Shown: positions 11,389 to 23,609 of the stretch, piece after piece | Numbering within the stretch: the first letter of the stretch is position 1 | How the letters are laid out: each line of letters begins with the position of its first letter | Assembly: GCA_001510575.1 (NCBI GenBank) | Contig: LNGK01000008.1 | Coordinates: 4,350,981-4,414,980, forward strand | Source of the DNA: Knoxdaviesia capensis | Taxonomy: Eukaryota > Ascomycota > Sordariomycetes > Microascales > Gondwanamycetaceae | Direction: 5' to 3' | Length of the DNA stretch: 64,000 bases | Made by a program: the position numbers and the translations under genes | Notes under the pieces: generated by a model | What the model saw: the letters and a program-made list of their open reading frames with translations, nothing else | What the model was told of the DNA's origin: nothing | Databases searched by the model: none

Positions 11389-12218
11389 GACTGGGCTGGG
11401 CGCCAAGTTGCAGCCAATGAGAGAGGGTCTGACATGGGGCCAGCAGGATTCTTCTTTTTTTTTTTGAGCGAGTGTGACAAAGGAAAGAAGGAATTGCACC
11501 TGCATTACTGAGGGAAGAAGTGAGGAACAAGACTCGGAATACCACGACAGCCAATTCAGAGGCGTGTTGTATTCCATAGCGGTCAGCATGCAGATATATG
11601 GATCTTTATATGCTGTACGTGCTGTTTGATTCTCTGGTCCAGGCTGTACACTATTCAATTTACATGTATGTTGAGGTCGGTGAAAAGCGCTCTGGGAGTA
11701 CAACAAGTGCAGGTCGCCTGCAACTGAGGGGTAAGATGTGTCCACTTGTGCGTGCTATCCTCCAGGTCATCTTGGTGTGATAGGCAATCGGATTGGCCAG
11801 CTTTTCAGGCCCTCCGGGCGGCTTGCGCGAACGAAAAGAATGCGCCCTGCAGGATAGGAGCGGCTGTCCCAGGAGCATTGTGTACGGGCCAGCAAAACGA
11901 CCAAACAAAAGCTCAGACACTCGGCTGACCCGTTGGCAGCCTCAATTGCCAGCTTCCACTCAGGTCTATGCGTTTCTCTCCGGCTTCCAGGTCTACGGTA
12001 AATCCATATATCACTGGCAGGTAGAGTACCATATATCAAAATATAGCCTCAAGTACATACTCCGGAACGAAGAAGTCATCGAACTCGGCCAAATGGCGCC
12101 CCAGGCCTTGTGTCTCTGTATCGCCTTGTCTCATCTCTCCTTCTGTTCTGCCCTCCCCCTTGCTCTCCCTCCCACTGAACAGAAAGCTCGTACAAGTTGT
12201 CAAACTCGACGTGTCAGG

Positions 12219-12240
12219 CAGAAACAGAAACAGAAACAGA
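12219..12240. repeat. (CAGAAA)n repeat
   Basis: Three to four tandem units of a six-base motif. Confidence 0.8.
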
Positions 12241-15200
12241 ATCGCGTGAGCAGAACAAGCAAGCCAGAACAGGACATGACGCTGCCGCCACTGAAACACA
12301 CACATGAACATACGGGAGACCGGAAAGGCGATAAACAATCCAGTCCTATCCATCTCGCGCACACCCCCAATTCCTCAGCCACTCCATTCCTGACTCCGTT
12401 GGTGGTGGCTAAATAAGGTCTCGCCTTCTGCAAACGTGTGCTCAAATCTCCAGACGAAAAGAAAGAGAAAAGCTTAAAAAAGGTCTCGGCCTTCCTTCTC
12501 CATCTCTCTTGTTCTTGTTCTATCTCCACAGCTGCATTCCAGGCCCGCTTCCCACCTCTTGATCGTTCGTATCTTCTTATCCTCGGGACCGCCCCTCCTC
12601 CATCTAGATCTCTAAACAGATTCCCCCCTCGGGTTATTCTTCATGCTAGCGAGTGGCAGTAGGACTGGGCCGAAGGAGGGTGGATGGGACGCACCTCGGG
12701 CAGATTTCTGTTGCCTTTTTTATCTATCATCTTTTTTTTTTCTTAGGGTTCCGCTTCTCTTAGGCTCTCGGCTTCGCACAGGCATGAGAAGGGGTTGAGC
12801 TTTGGACGTTAGGCGTGCTATATAGCAAGAGCCACGATACATTCCCCAGCACGGCCCGAGCTTGGGCGGCACTGAACCACTTAGACCTCGAGTGCTCCTT
12901 TTGCCACCGTGATTCGGGGAGTGTGGGACACATCCACTAAAAGATATAAATATAAAATCGCCAGGACCCTGTTTCCAATTCCAACATCGCCACTCCAGGA
13001 ACGCAGCCGTCGCGTTTGTGCCCTCTTGTTTAATCGCCTCTGGAACCGTAAAAAGGGGGGAACCCCCCAACGTACCACCAGTCGCCTCCCTCCTACCACT
13101 CAGTATTAGGGCTGTCTTAACAAAGCATTCAAGCGACGGCTGGCCACACCAGTTTTTAGTGGACTTGATAGGTGTTCAGGCCAGGGAAGGCCACCTGGAA
13201 CGCTGAACTCGGAGGATAACTTAGGGGCCATGAACAAAACGATAAAACGCCACAGAATCTCACTGCTCTAAATATAACTTCCAGTCAAAACCGGCAGGTG
13301 CCTCCCTCTCTCGGTCGACCGAAATAAGTGTCGTCGTTGCCACCGAAGCCGGGCCCGGCAAATAGCACAACGGCCGGTGCGGTCAGCGGCCCGGACACGA
13401 CGTCGTCCGCGACGCTACCTTTTTTTTTTTTTTTAATCTACCACATCACCCAGATCCAAAAATGTGCCGTCAGTCAATATAGCATGCTTTCTCCCTGCAC
13501 AAATCGTACGGCGCAAGTTGAAACAATTCACTTCACTAAGGAACATGGGCATGTGAGGGTGACAGGCTACAAAGCGTGTCATCTGAAGTTTTTTTGTTGG
13601 GGCCTCCTGCGGCTGCCGCCATCGTTGCCCCAGGCGCCGTGACAGTCCCTGTTACAGAGGCGGCAAAGAAGACGTGGAAGAAGCAGTGTGTGTGGTAAGG
13701 GGGGGCCAGTTGCAGTTGGCTGGGGGCAACGGCCAACAGACGAGACATGGTTTGTGGAGAAGGGCTAGTTATATATCCTGTGAAGAAAAGAAGGCCTGGG
13801 GTTGTGGACGGTGCCTGGTGAAACACTCTTGGTCACCATCATACTCCGTTACAAGCAAAAAGTGGTGCCGGACAGAGCCCTGGTCCTGAGAACATCGTGG
13901 AGTCCTGGCCTCACTGGCAAGGCGTGTCGCCTCGTCAACTGCGTGGTAGGTGTATCAGGATATACTGAGAGGGAGCCCTATAATATCGTGAGGTATACCT
14001 CGGTGTCTGGCTTTCTCGGGTCGTGTGCCCAGGTGTCTGTGTGGGCGCGAGAGTCTGTGTCCTCGTTCCAACATCGGGGCGGAACTCGAGGCAGAACTAC
14101 TGACCTTGTGTCCTGTAGTGTATGTACTGTGCATAGTATGCTCGTGGAATCATTGTTGCTCTCTGTTAATCTCCCCGTAAACACACAACCCTCCCCCCCC
14201 CCTTCAATTTCCTCGGCCGCTCAAGAACCAGCAATTACAGTACGTTACAGGTGGCCATACTTGTACCACTGGAACCCGTAAAAGAAAATGCAACATTGAA
14301 TACATACTTGAGATCTCTCTCACCCCCCGTCAATTATAGGTTACATACGGCCCATTCCATAGCGCTAAACAGATTTTCGAGAGAGATGATCGGCGGTCCC
14401 ATAAGCATTGTGATGGGGACCAGGCCACTGCCTCAGACTAGGAGAATCGCAGGAAATAGCTTAGGCGATGCGCTGTTCTTAAGTCATGCTTCTATCTGTT
14501 CTATCTTAGAGAATGGAGGGCGTGGAAAAAGAAGGGGGGGATCTCTCACACACGCGACCTTCATCTCGTTATCGGCTTGTTATAACCTCAACTGAAGTGC
14601 AGACCCGGGGGAATATCCCATGTTGGTTCCGAGCCGCATGCTGTGCTTCCTCGGTTTCCTGTTTTGCAGGCTCGTTCGCCTGCATACCCGTGGCCTAGGG
14701 GCGGGCCTTTCTTATAGAAGTGTCTTGGCAACGGGGACCTTGGTCTTTCTTTTCTGCTCCTCTTTTGGCTGCAGAGTTGATCGTGGGTTTCAATGGCATG
14801 TTGATGATCTGTTAACGGAGGGGCAAGAAGACACAGGGAGCAACAGGTTACCAGGTTCAGCTCTTCCCTTTTTGTTCTGTCTCTCAAGATGATGAACAGA
14901 CGATGATGATTTGATGATCGAGGGTGAGGGTGAGGGTGCGAACCTGGCCACAGCGCGCATGTTGTTTTAGCTTCGCTTCGCCAATATTGCGACCGAGAGC
15001 AGATTGTCTCGGTGGCTTCATGGATTTGGCTCTGGTGGCCGCCGGGTTCTGCGGTCACAACACCTCGTGTTAGTTATCTCTCTGTTCACCGTAGGGACAC
15101 TTCTGGACGAGGTCCTAGACCAGTCACTTGCTTGTTGTAATTTCGAAAAGATATCTTGTCCAGAAGCTAAAATCTGTACCCTTTTCGCAGCCTCATCTAT

Positions 15201-15936
15201 GCCGTAAATTGCGGTGTCGCGTTAGACACGCGTTCGAATTGATCAGCCTCATTTCTTGGCTGACATGAATGGAATCGCTGCTTCATTTTTGCCTCTTCTT
15301 CTTGTTCGCTCGTGTTCAGCCTCAACTACTAGCTGACTGCTTTACGTCAGAAGAGTCCTGCTTTTTCTCTTTTGGCTTTCTGTAGCGTGTATCACATGTG
15401 CATAGAAGTCGGGGAATACTCTGAACGCCTCGCTCATCTCATCTTCGACAAGGCTTGATTCATGCCCGTCTCATCTTTCTGGCTTTTCATGTTATGCTGG
15501 TGGGGACAGGACTCATGTTCAGGCTCCATTGAATAACCTTCGATGAAGCAGACGTGAACAGAGCCGTGGTTGCAGACTCTACAGTACACTATTACTTAGC
15601 CTCCATATATCATCTCCCTCTCTCGCTGTCCGTTTTTTCCTGTGATGCCCTCTGCTCTATATTTGGAACGAACCCGCAAAGCCTCATCGTCTTCGTTAGG
15701 GGCCTCGTCAGCCGACCAGCCTGTCAGGTCAGACTGAGTGAGCAACACAAAAGCAGATGCACATCACCAGTGACAAGAATAACATGCTGTCCATAATGTT
15801 AAAATGCGCCTGGTCCATCTCCTGCAGTCGGAGGATTCAAAGTTTCCCACTATGGAAGGAGGATAAGATTGCGAGGGCCCTTCTTTCTTTGCTTGCCTGC
15901 TTGGGGAAGATTGAAGGTTGAAAGAATAACTCGTAC

Positions 15937-16261
15937 CTTGCAGATGTCAAGGCTGCGATCGTATTGCAATGACGAAGATTCGCCAAGCGGCGACAGGATT
16001 CCTGTCGTAAATTGGTCTATTTCAAGCAGTTTTGCGGAAAGCAGGTTTACGCGTGCTGGGTCGCGTTCCAGAACGTTTTTTCGTCTCTTCATTTCGCCGA
16101 CGATCACCGGGTCGAACTGCCCGCCACGACAAACACCGGCGTTAGGGTATAACCCGTGCACAGAAACTATCTGGCCCAGCAAATTCTTACGCGCGAACAC
16201 CACCATCACCATCCCAGTCCACCGGTCGCCGGGATTCTTCGATTCCGGGACTGGAGTGTAT
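15937..16261 (-). pseudogene. Exon-like coding island, product not recognised (internal exon or gene remnant)
   Basis: On the minus strand, a 325-base open block is bounded by a good acceptor (ttgttctag, ending at 16262) and a good donor (AAG then gtacga at 15936-15931). It reads about 108 residues of normal complexity, beginning YTPVPESKNPGDRWTG and containing MVMVVFARKNLLG, VSVHGLYPNAGVCRGG, MKRRKNVLERDPARVNLL and SSLQYDRSLDIC. Composition and hydrophobic patterning look like a folded protein, unlike the other frames nearby. In the unspliced frame a TAA lies just upstream, so the acceptor is needed. I could not assemble convincing neighbouring exons. One possible continuation uses the acceptor near 15900 (ccccaagcag) and ends at a stop within about 20 codons. 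I do not recognise the family. It may be a remnant of a gene or of a mobile element, or an exon of a small-exon gene. Confidence 0.35.
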
Positions 16262-19200
16262 CTAGAACAAACGAATGTAATTTAAAATCGATTTTGAAAA
16301 TGCTCTTTTTTTCCTTCACATGGCACAAATTTGTCCAAATCTCGTCAGAAGGATGGGCTAAAATTACCCGTTCTTGCAAAATTAATACTGGCTCTTAATT
16401 TTAACACTCCCCTGCAGGTGAACCCTGTTTGCCCTCTTTTTCACTATTTTTCTCTGTTCATGGTCCCCTGTGCCTGGTCGGTTGTGAAACATTGAAGGCT
16501 GCCTGCATGTCCATTTTCCCGGGGGTTTTTTTTGTTCTTTTTGTCCAGCTGGGTTGGTCTTCTGCCCCCTAGTCATCCTCTGTGCGGTCACTTGGAAGAG
16601 TCTTCGACGAGTATCATTCCTTTCGGAGTAATTTGAGTGGTAATACCTGTGAATATATTGATCACAGCTATGGCGTAAACCATGCTTGGCTGGGGAGTTG
16701 GGATTGGATGTGCACGGTGGTTCTCCGAAAACGGTACTGAATGTGAAGAAACCCTGAAGCAGTAACATGCCATGTGGCCTGTTGCTGTTTTGTTTCCTTT
16801 CGAGGAGTAGATGGTGAGTCTCAATCCCAGACGGTTGAAGCAGTCTTTTCCCGGTATCCTCCAAAGGCCGGTTGCGTCTCACGGACAGACACTCGTCCGT
16901 GGCGGCTCACGGGCTACCAAGCAAACATCCCGCTCGTTTCTGCACGACACGTGAGGCGGGAGCGGTGAACAAAGCCCAGGCCCGCCCGGTGCGTGCGATA
17001 AAAAAGCAAGTTCAAGTCACCAGTCAGTGTTGTCGTGCGCTATCTATCTCGTCAATGCGTATAACTACGAAGCAGGAGAGAAAAAAGGCCGTTGGCGTCA
17101 CTTGGACCTTACCAAAGCTTCTTGAGATCCAGATCCCCGCGTGTGTTCGTCCCTTTGACTAACGAAACTAGTGGTTTGGGCACATGTCTGTGTTGGACTT
17201 TGAAGAGCCGGCGAGGTCTAGACCCGGCGGCTCTGGCCGTCTTGGGTTGTCTGGTCTCGAGAGTGGGTGTGGGCCGGCGCCAGTGATGGAGGCCGAGTGT
17301 CAGTCTGTCACACTAACAGGAGAAGGGATCATAGCTAGTTCTGCGGATAGACAACTTGTTGGTATCGGCACTATCGGCGAGACAGGCAGCATAAGCCATA
17401 ACGCAGTGCGTCTTGAGCCGTTTGTTCTCCGACTTGTCATCCACCTGGGACGCCGGTGCACCACTTCCGTCCTTGTGCTGATATCAAATAACGCGAGACT
17501 GTCTTCCGTGTGTATCTAGCCTGTGGCTCGTTATGCTGAGAGATCTCCGCCAGACCAGCCGCTGGCAGACAGGTGTCACTGTCATGTCCATGTATGGGCT
17601 GGAATAAGGAGGGAGTGGTGATGGCCACCTCGCAATCAGATAGGATGGTCAGCTCCATCGCCGTGGGTCGTCCACCAGACCGGGCATGATGAGAGCGCTG
17701 AAGCGGGATGGGAGCTGCCAAGTGTCATCCAGAGATTGAGCATCTCCGAATACTCAATCTGATTGAGACTTCACGCAAGCCCTTCCTCCCTCAGCTCGGG
17801 CATCCCGCTGTCCCTCTCCCCTGGTCTCTCTCTGTGTGTATCTCTCTCCCTTTGATATCGCTCCCATCCTAAGCCGGGCGACGATCTTATATGGAGTACA
17901 GAGATGTGGGAATGACGTCGACAGAGACCAGCCAGCAGGAAAGCCAAGCCTGGCTCCGTCTTCTATGTCAAACTCCCCGAGAGTCTCCGCCCCACGAAGT
18001 GAGCAGTGCAGGTGTATATATACTGGATTGGGCAATTGGGTTCCGCATTTCAGCTGGACGCATGTTTGTGCCACCCACTCGTGCTCACCTCCAAAACCGC
18101 CCCCGAGTGCCACACACACACCTTCAGTATTATGGGCCAATTTGTCCGGACGCGAGGTAGGGCTACGGGTAAACCCATAACCGTTTTCTGTTCTTAGGTG
18201 TGTAAGACGCGGGATGGATGGATGGTGTAGGAGTGACGGAGGCCGAGGGGTGGGAATGACAGTGACTCAGGCAGAGCGGAACCGCGGTGGTCTTCTCGGG
18301 CCCGGATCGTGCGTGGCTTTTGTCCTCGTCTGCAGTTAGGTGTCCCGCGCAGATCGCTTCATGCCGCCCCGCAAGATCCAGAGAGGCGCGGGGTCTGATT
18401 GTTCCGGCCCTTCATATTGGGCTCCTCCAATATGAGAGTGATCACTGGGGTGAACTCGTTCGTGGTCACGAGGTCTCATGGAGGCTCGTTATGGTGTGTC
18501 AGGTAGATACATGACCCGGAGAGAACTGCGCCGAGTTGTAGGCCTGCCTGCTGTTGTGACTATATATGACCCATATAGTCCCCGTTTTTGTGTATCGTCA
18601 CCGGGCTCTAGAATCCTGTGTTTCGAACTGATGGGGTTTGTGTCCCGGAACACAGCCACGCCCGGCGTGGCTCTCCGCGGCGTCTGGTGGCTGGTCCCGG
18701 GCCCGTGGGTGTCAACGGTGACCGATTTGTGTTTGTGCAGATCGGTCCGTCTTCGGGGATGCGATGAGGCTGTCCCCCACCAGCTCGCGCGAGACTGATC
18801 GGTTGACAGTCCCTAGAACGGTGTTATCTTCCAAGAAAGTGACCAGTTCCCCTCCACAGTGTGCATGTTTATGGAGAAAGCCGAGGTAGCCATGACACTT
18901 CCAAATCGTGACTCGGGAGAGCTGTTCAAACACGAAATTATGCGGGATCCTCCGCCTCACATTTAGGACAGCCTTCTCATATAGACCAGTCTGCATAGAC
19001 CGGACTGATATTATCTCCCCGCGGGTCACGCGATGAAAGCTCTCCGGTTTTGTTTGTCCACGGACAATTGTTATGCCGCCCTTTCTCCCCCTCTCTGGAC
19101 GTCAAACCAAGTCCACAGGCCCAGATGGTCCGGAGATGAGCCCACCGGAAAAACCCCCCATCGCGAGCGCGACGATGTCCAGTGACGCGAACCACGACCT

Positions 19201-20200
19201 AACAAGGTCGGCGAAATAAATGGAGAGTGGGTGGGTTTTCCCATTCATGGGGGAGGATCAAACAACGGACGAGGTCGTCCGCTGGTTGTTTCATACGTTC
19301 AACTTGGAGATCGTCGGCGATCTCTGTTGACACTGCCGTCGTAGGTCCTGAGTGGATGACGCGAGGATGCTTCTGTATATCGGGTTTCGAGGTTAGAGTA
19401 TAGTAGTAGGAGGTCATCAAGTGTAAGTTACGTGAAGTGGTCTCCGACCTCGTCGTGATATGGGGAGGCATGTTGTACGGTGGTGCCTATTGTGTTTGGT
19501 GGGAAGATCTCAAAGTTATGTTCAACTCCTGCTTGTTGTGTACCGTAAGATCGAGTTCAGATTGGGCCTAGGTGCATCTCGGAGGTGAGTAGAGTCATCT
19601 GAACAGGAGAATGTCTCTTGAGCAGAATAATAGGCCCTCCTACGATGCACATGGTCACTGATGATGGTGGCTAGGAGCCCCGTGACGAACCCTAACCCTA
19701 ACCAACTTCGTCGACCACACGGCGATCAAGGGTATACACAGAGGGCATGAGGCTGAGCATTTCAACACAGACAACTGATTACCCACGTCCGAGCCCTCAG
19801 TGCCATCTTGCATATGCTACAGGACGGACGGACAGCATATGCATCAACAACAACGGCCGACATGGGGCATGGTAAAACACCGATACCAGGGGTTGATGCA
19901 GGCGAACTTTTCCTCTCCAGGCCGTGATCAAGGCCTGTTCTCCACTGGAAAGGACGGCACATACAGTACTAAGTAAGAGGATGAGCAGTGTACTGTACTG
20001 TATCTCTCCGGGGACTGGCTGGACGTGAATTTGATTGATCGTTTCGAGTTGATCGCACAGCCTGCGTGGGCATTGTGCCATGACTGTGCCGTACAACTGC
20101 AATTTCATAAACGCCTTGAACAGAAACCTTCAAGTGAGAGATTAGTTTGAACTATGAATACTTGTCACCTTTTCTCGTTAACTGTTTAACTATTACCTAT
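16262..20200. other. Gene desert, central-left part
   Basis: I see no supported gene. A block of moderate GC at about 17.1-19.5 kb holds several medium frames on both strands without recognisable motifs. The clearest is 18712-19029 on minus, about 105 residues, with no domain I can name. A telomere-like AACCCT array lies at 19688-19703. Sequence complexity is normal, so this is not simple-repeat DNA, and there is no transposase, reverse transcriptase or integrase reading. Confidence 0.5.
19688..19703. repeat. Interstitial telomere-like repeat (AACCCT)n
   Basis: Two and two-thirds units of AACCCT, the reverse complement of the fungal telomere unit TTAGGG, lie inside the gene desert. Confidence 0.75.
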
Positions 20201-21324
20201 AGTACACAAGCTTGTGACTTGCCCTTTGTGCAGAAGGTGAGAAGTGAGAGCTTGGTAATTCTTGAATTATCCTCACAGGGGGAAGGGTAATGAAACGGAA
20301 CTGGGTTGAGACGGAGTTCGAGCAGGGCAGGGATAAGAAGGAAGTGAACATGTTTCTTTTCATTCTTTTGAGTGATGGCGTCCAGTCTTGATACTGAAGC
20401 CATGAAGGCATAGAGGAAGCCGTGTCAACCGCGTTTCTGCTTCCGGACACTGGTGAAGCAATATATTCCTTCTTCCAGTTTCCCTGAGCCGCCTTTGCCT
20501 AACTGTCTACCGTTTCTCGTATCGCAAGCCACTCCGCCCGAGAAGGCGAGAGAATGTGTGAAGTTTACTCCTCCGGGACAGTTCGAGACAGCCACCACGC
20601 TCCAGGTGAAAAAGGGCATCAAAAGCAAATCGGACTTTATCTATGCAGGGAGCGAGGAGGAGCTATGTCGCAGATTATACGGAGGATTTTGAGGGTTATG
20701 ACTTTGATTAGCGGGTTTTATTCCCAACATCCTGTACAGGCTATCCTAGCATATAATTGAGTGAGCACGGTTCGTCTTTCAGTCTTTCGTTCGCTCGTGA
20801 TGAACTCCGATCGATGCTTTCAAGAGTGATATGTGAAGTATCAAAATTATACCACTCCAACGACCACTTTCCGATTGCAAGTCAAGCAGCTCCACCAGAT
20901 TTTCCAGCCACTCACACTTGACGGTGTGTCTTACCTGGTGAACCGGATTTCTAGAAGCCTGCGATCCAAAATTGAATGGAGGTTGTTCCGTGGGACTGGA
21001 CAACTTAGCCATGTGGGTGGATGGTGGACTGAACTGGGACCGAGCGAGCAAAAAAACTGCCTTTACTCCACCCCAAAAGCCAAGGCTTCTTTTCCTCCTT
21101 TTCCAGAAATCCGAAATCAATAGATCGATGAGCTACCACCACAAAGTGCTATTGCCACGGGTTTGAGTCCCTCGTTGACGCCACTTGGCTACATGGGAAG
21201 AAAACTGGGGACGACGACCGAAGCCGAACGAAATCTGGTCTCAACTCAAATAGTGGACGAGGTTGCAGTTTGTCGCGATTAACTTAAAGTGGTTTTCCTC
21301 ACATGGGTGATGACTACTGTAGAG

Positions 21325-21348
21325 TGGCTGTCTGGCTGTCTGGCTGTC
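21325..21348. repeat. TGGCTGTC x3 tandem repeat
   Basis: Three perfect 8-base units. Confidence 0.85.
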
Positions 21349-21582
21349 GTTGGCGGACGGCGTAGCGGTGATATATCACACGCAGGCCATCCTCGACGTA
21401 GTATAAGGAAGCGATTTGGGCGGCGGGCACAGGCAGGATAAGCAGGATCACGTACATGAGCGAAGTGAGTCTAACGCAGTGAGAGGAAATGACGGGCAGA
21501 AAGCTTGCCATATCGAGAGAGGGTCCGGGATGCATGTCAGCGCGCTACAGTCTGAAGAAGAAGAAGCTGCCAAATTCTTTTT

Positions 21583-21618
21583 ATAATTTTTTTTATAATT
21601 TTTTTTATAATTTTTTTT
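21583..21618. repeat. ATAATTTTTTTT x3 tandem repeat
   Basis: Three perfect 12-base units in the middle of the gene desert. Confidence 0.9.
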
Positions 21619-23582
21619 CGGTGGAGAGACACAACAAGAGAACCAACCGCACGATGAGACTTGGCTGTTCCACGTTGGCCTAAATTGTTTCTTGCTGTGG
21701 AGTGGATTGGGAGGGCCCCTTTCAGAAACATGATCCATGGGCTTCTGATGGTTTCTCTCGTCCGGGCCGGGTCCTAGAACCGTCCGGGCTATGCCTGTCC
21801 AAAGCAATAATTACCACTGTTGCTGGCCCGGCTCCGTGTCGGGAGTGCTGCGATTTGCCCTCGTTAAAGACGGGCAGAACAGCTCGGGCCAACTTGACGA
21901 ACCAGGTCTAGGGCTGGATTTCGAAACGAAAACAAGCGACAGAGACGGCTATTTTTATCATTACTTACAGTTCACAGGCCTTGCTTTGCAGTACATAGTC
22001 CTCCACTAGCAGTTTGAGAGTTCACCTGCTTTCTTTTCTTCGCCTACAGCTGGCTCCTCTTCTGCATTGGACTGTGCATTAGTTTCGTCTGTTGTGCCTG
22101 TGAGCTACTTGTGCCTTTTTGAATGTGTTTTGGAGGCTGGGAGAGCGAACCCGGAAGCCGAAAAGAAGACAAGCGTTCGGTGGCGTGCCTGAACTCCCTG
22201 CACCAGATATACAGTATGTTGGAGACCAAACATGACCATAGAAGCAGGAACTTAAACAGTACTTTAGATATAAGTGGCAAACTCTAACATGCACCTGCAT
22301 CTGTGTGTTGAGCACAACCAAAGAATGAAAAGCGAGCTACACCTGCAGAAGATGTGCATTGCATATTTTAGTGTGTGAACGAGCACATCCATGCGCACAA
22401 AAAAGGAGAGAGCACATTTGAAAAAGGAGACCAAAGCAATTGTTTGGTGTGAAAGCTGGATGACTTGGATGTCACTCCATCCTCCTCAGTGAAGTACGGT
22501 ATTCGCACAACCCAAAAGCGAGAGGCAATTGCTGTGATTCAAGTGAACTTGGCCGAAACTTGGTGATAGTGCAGAACTGGGTGGCTGGGGTGTGTGGAAG
22601 AGACCCTAAGGGAAAAAGATAAGGCAAACCAACGATCGGGGGTTATACTGCTACACATAGCACCAACATTAGGAATATCACAAGAAACCCACAGTAATGG
22701 TTATTTCCTTTTCCATTCCTTGCTTTTGCCGCTTCTTCGGAGTTGATGCCGTGTAGCTACTAACTGGAAGATTTGCTTTTGGCGAGTTCCGGAGGTTGTT
22801 GGGAACCCTGGCTGCGATGCAGTCGGAGAAGGAGAAAAAGGAAAAGCGTCCACCTGGATCCAAAGGATGGCAACGCCTGGATCCCGAACTAGCCTCCTTC
22901 TTTTCTTTTCTTGTCTTGGTTCCAAAAGTTCAGACGACTAACGCAGGTTGACGGAGACAAGGAGCTGAGGAAGTTGGCGGACAATTAAGTGCGTATGGTA
23001 CTAGTTCCAGAACTTTTTTTTTGTTTGAAGCTCCTATTTTTCCATTTTTAAGATTTGGAGGAAGTGCAGAAGAGAGGGGCAAGACCGGATGAATATATCA
23101 TATACATCACACACACATACCCATATAGAGACTATCTGTGACACGGCAGTGCAGTGACACGGACGCATTCCTTTGGGCTCTCTCGTGATGGGGGCACACT
23201 CGGGACTTTTCTCTTTTTTCTTTTCCTCTGTTCTGTGATGAATAGAACTCGGTCTTAGCTATAGGGTTATACTGGCCCGCATGTTATGTTCACGCCGAGT
23301 GGGATACAAAGACCGCAGCTCTGCATGCAGGTTCTTATACAGTCAGTGGTCGTTGGAGGAACGTGCGGATGTCACACTATATGTGGCTGAGAGGGGAAGC
23401 CGAAGGAGAGTAGAGAAGGGGAGAATAGATATCTGATAGAGTCTTTTTCTTTATATCCGGTGGACTCGTGGATATATACAGTACACTATGAAGCATTCTA
23501 TCAATGTTCTGTACTGTACAAGAAGGACGAGGCCTGCCATACAAAATCTGGAGAGGACACAGTTGGAGAGCTTTATCGCGAT

Positions 23583-23609
23583 ACACACACACACGCACAC
23601 ACACACACA
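23583..23609. repeat. (CA)n microsatellite, interrupted
   Basis: A CA run with a single CG interruption. Confidence 0.85.

Larger units (their letters stand above)
10561..15936. other. Gene desert, left part
   Basis: I see no gene supported by motifs or good splice structure. Contents are homopolymer T/A tracts (about 10680, 11455, 12730, 13421), a 6-bp repeat of CAGAAA (12219-12240), a GAGGGT run near 14917-14937, and scattered TATA-like elements (plus strand at 10814, 11092 and 12946; minus strand at 11381-11388). The longest plus frame (11793-12416) has no recognisable domain and runs through low-complexity sequence. Confidence 0.55.

Noticed and set aside
11793..12416. 207-codon plus frame in the desert
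   Set aside because: It runs through low-complexity and simple-repeat sequence, has no domain, and nothing supports a promoter or splice structure.
18712..19195. Two minus-strand frames of about 105 and 72 codons
   Set aside because: The texture is protein-like in places, but there are no motifs, no good splice bounds and comparable frames on the other strand.
21115..21185. tRNA candidate with a GGGTTTGAGTCCC-like T arm
   Set aside because: No matching A box, anticodon arm or acceptor stem could be folded.
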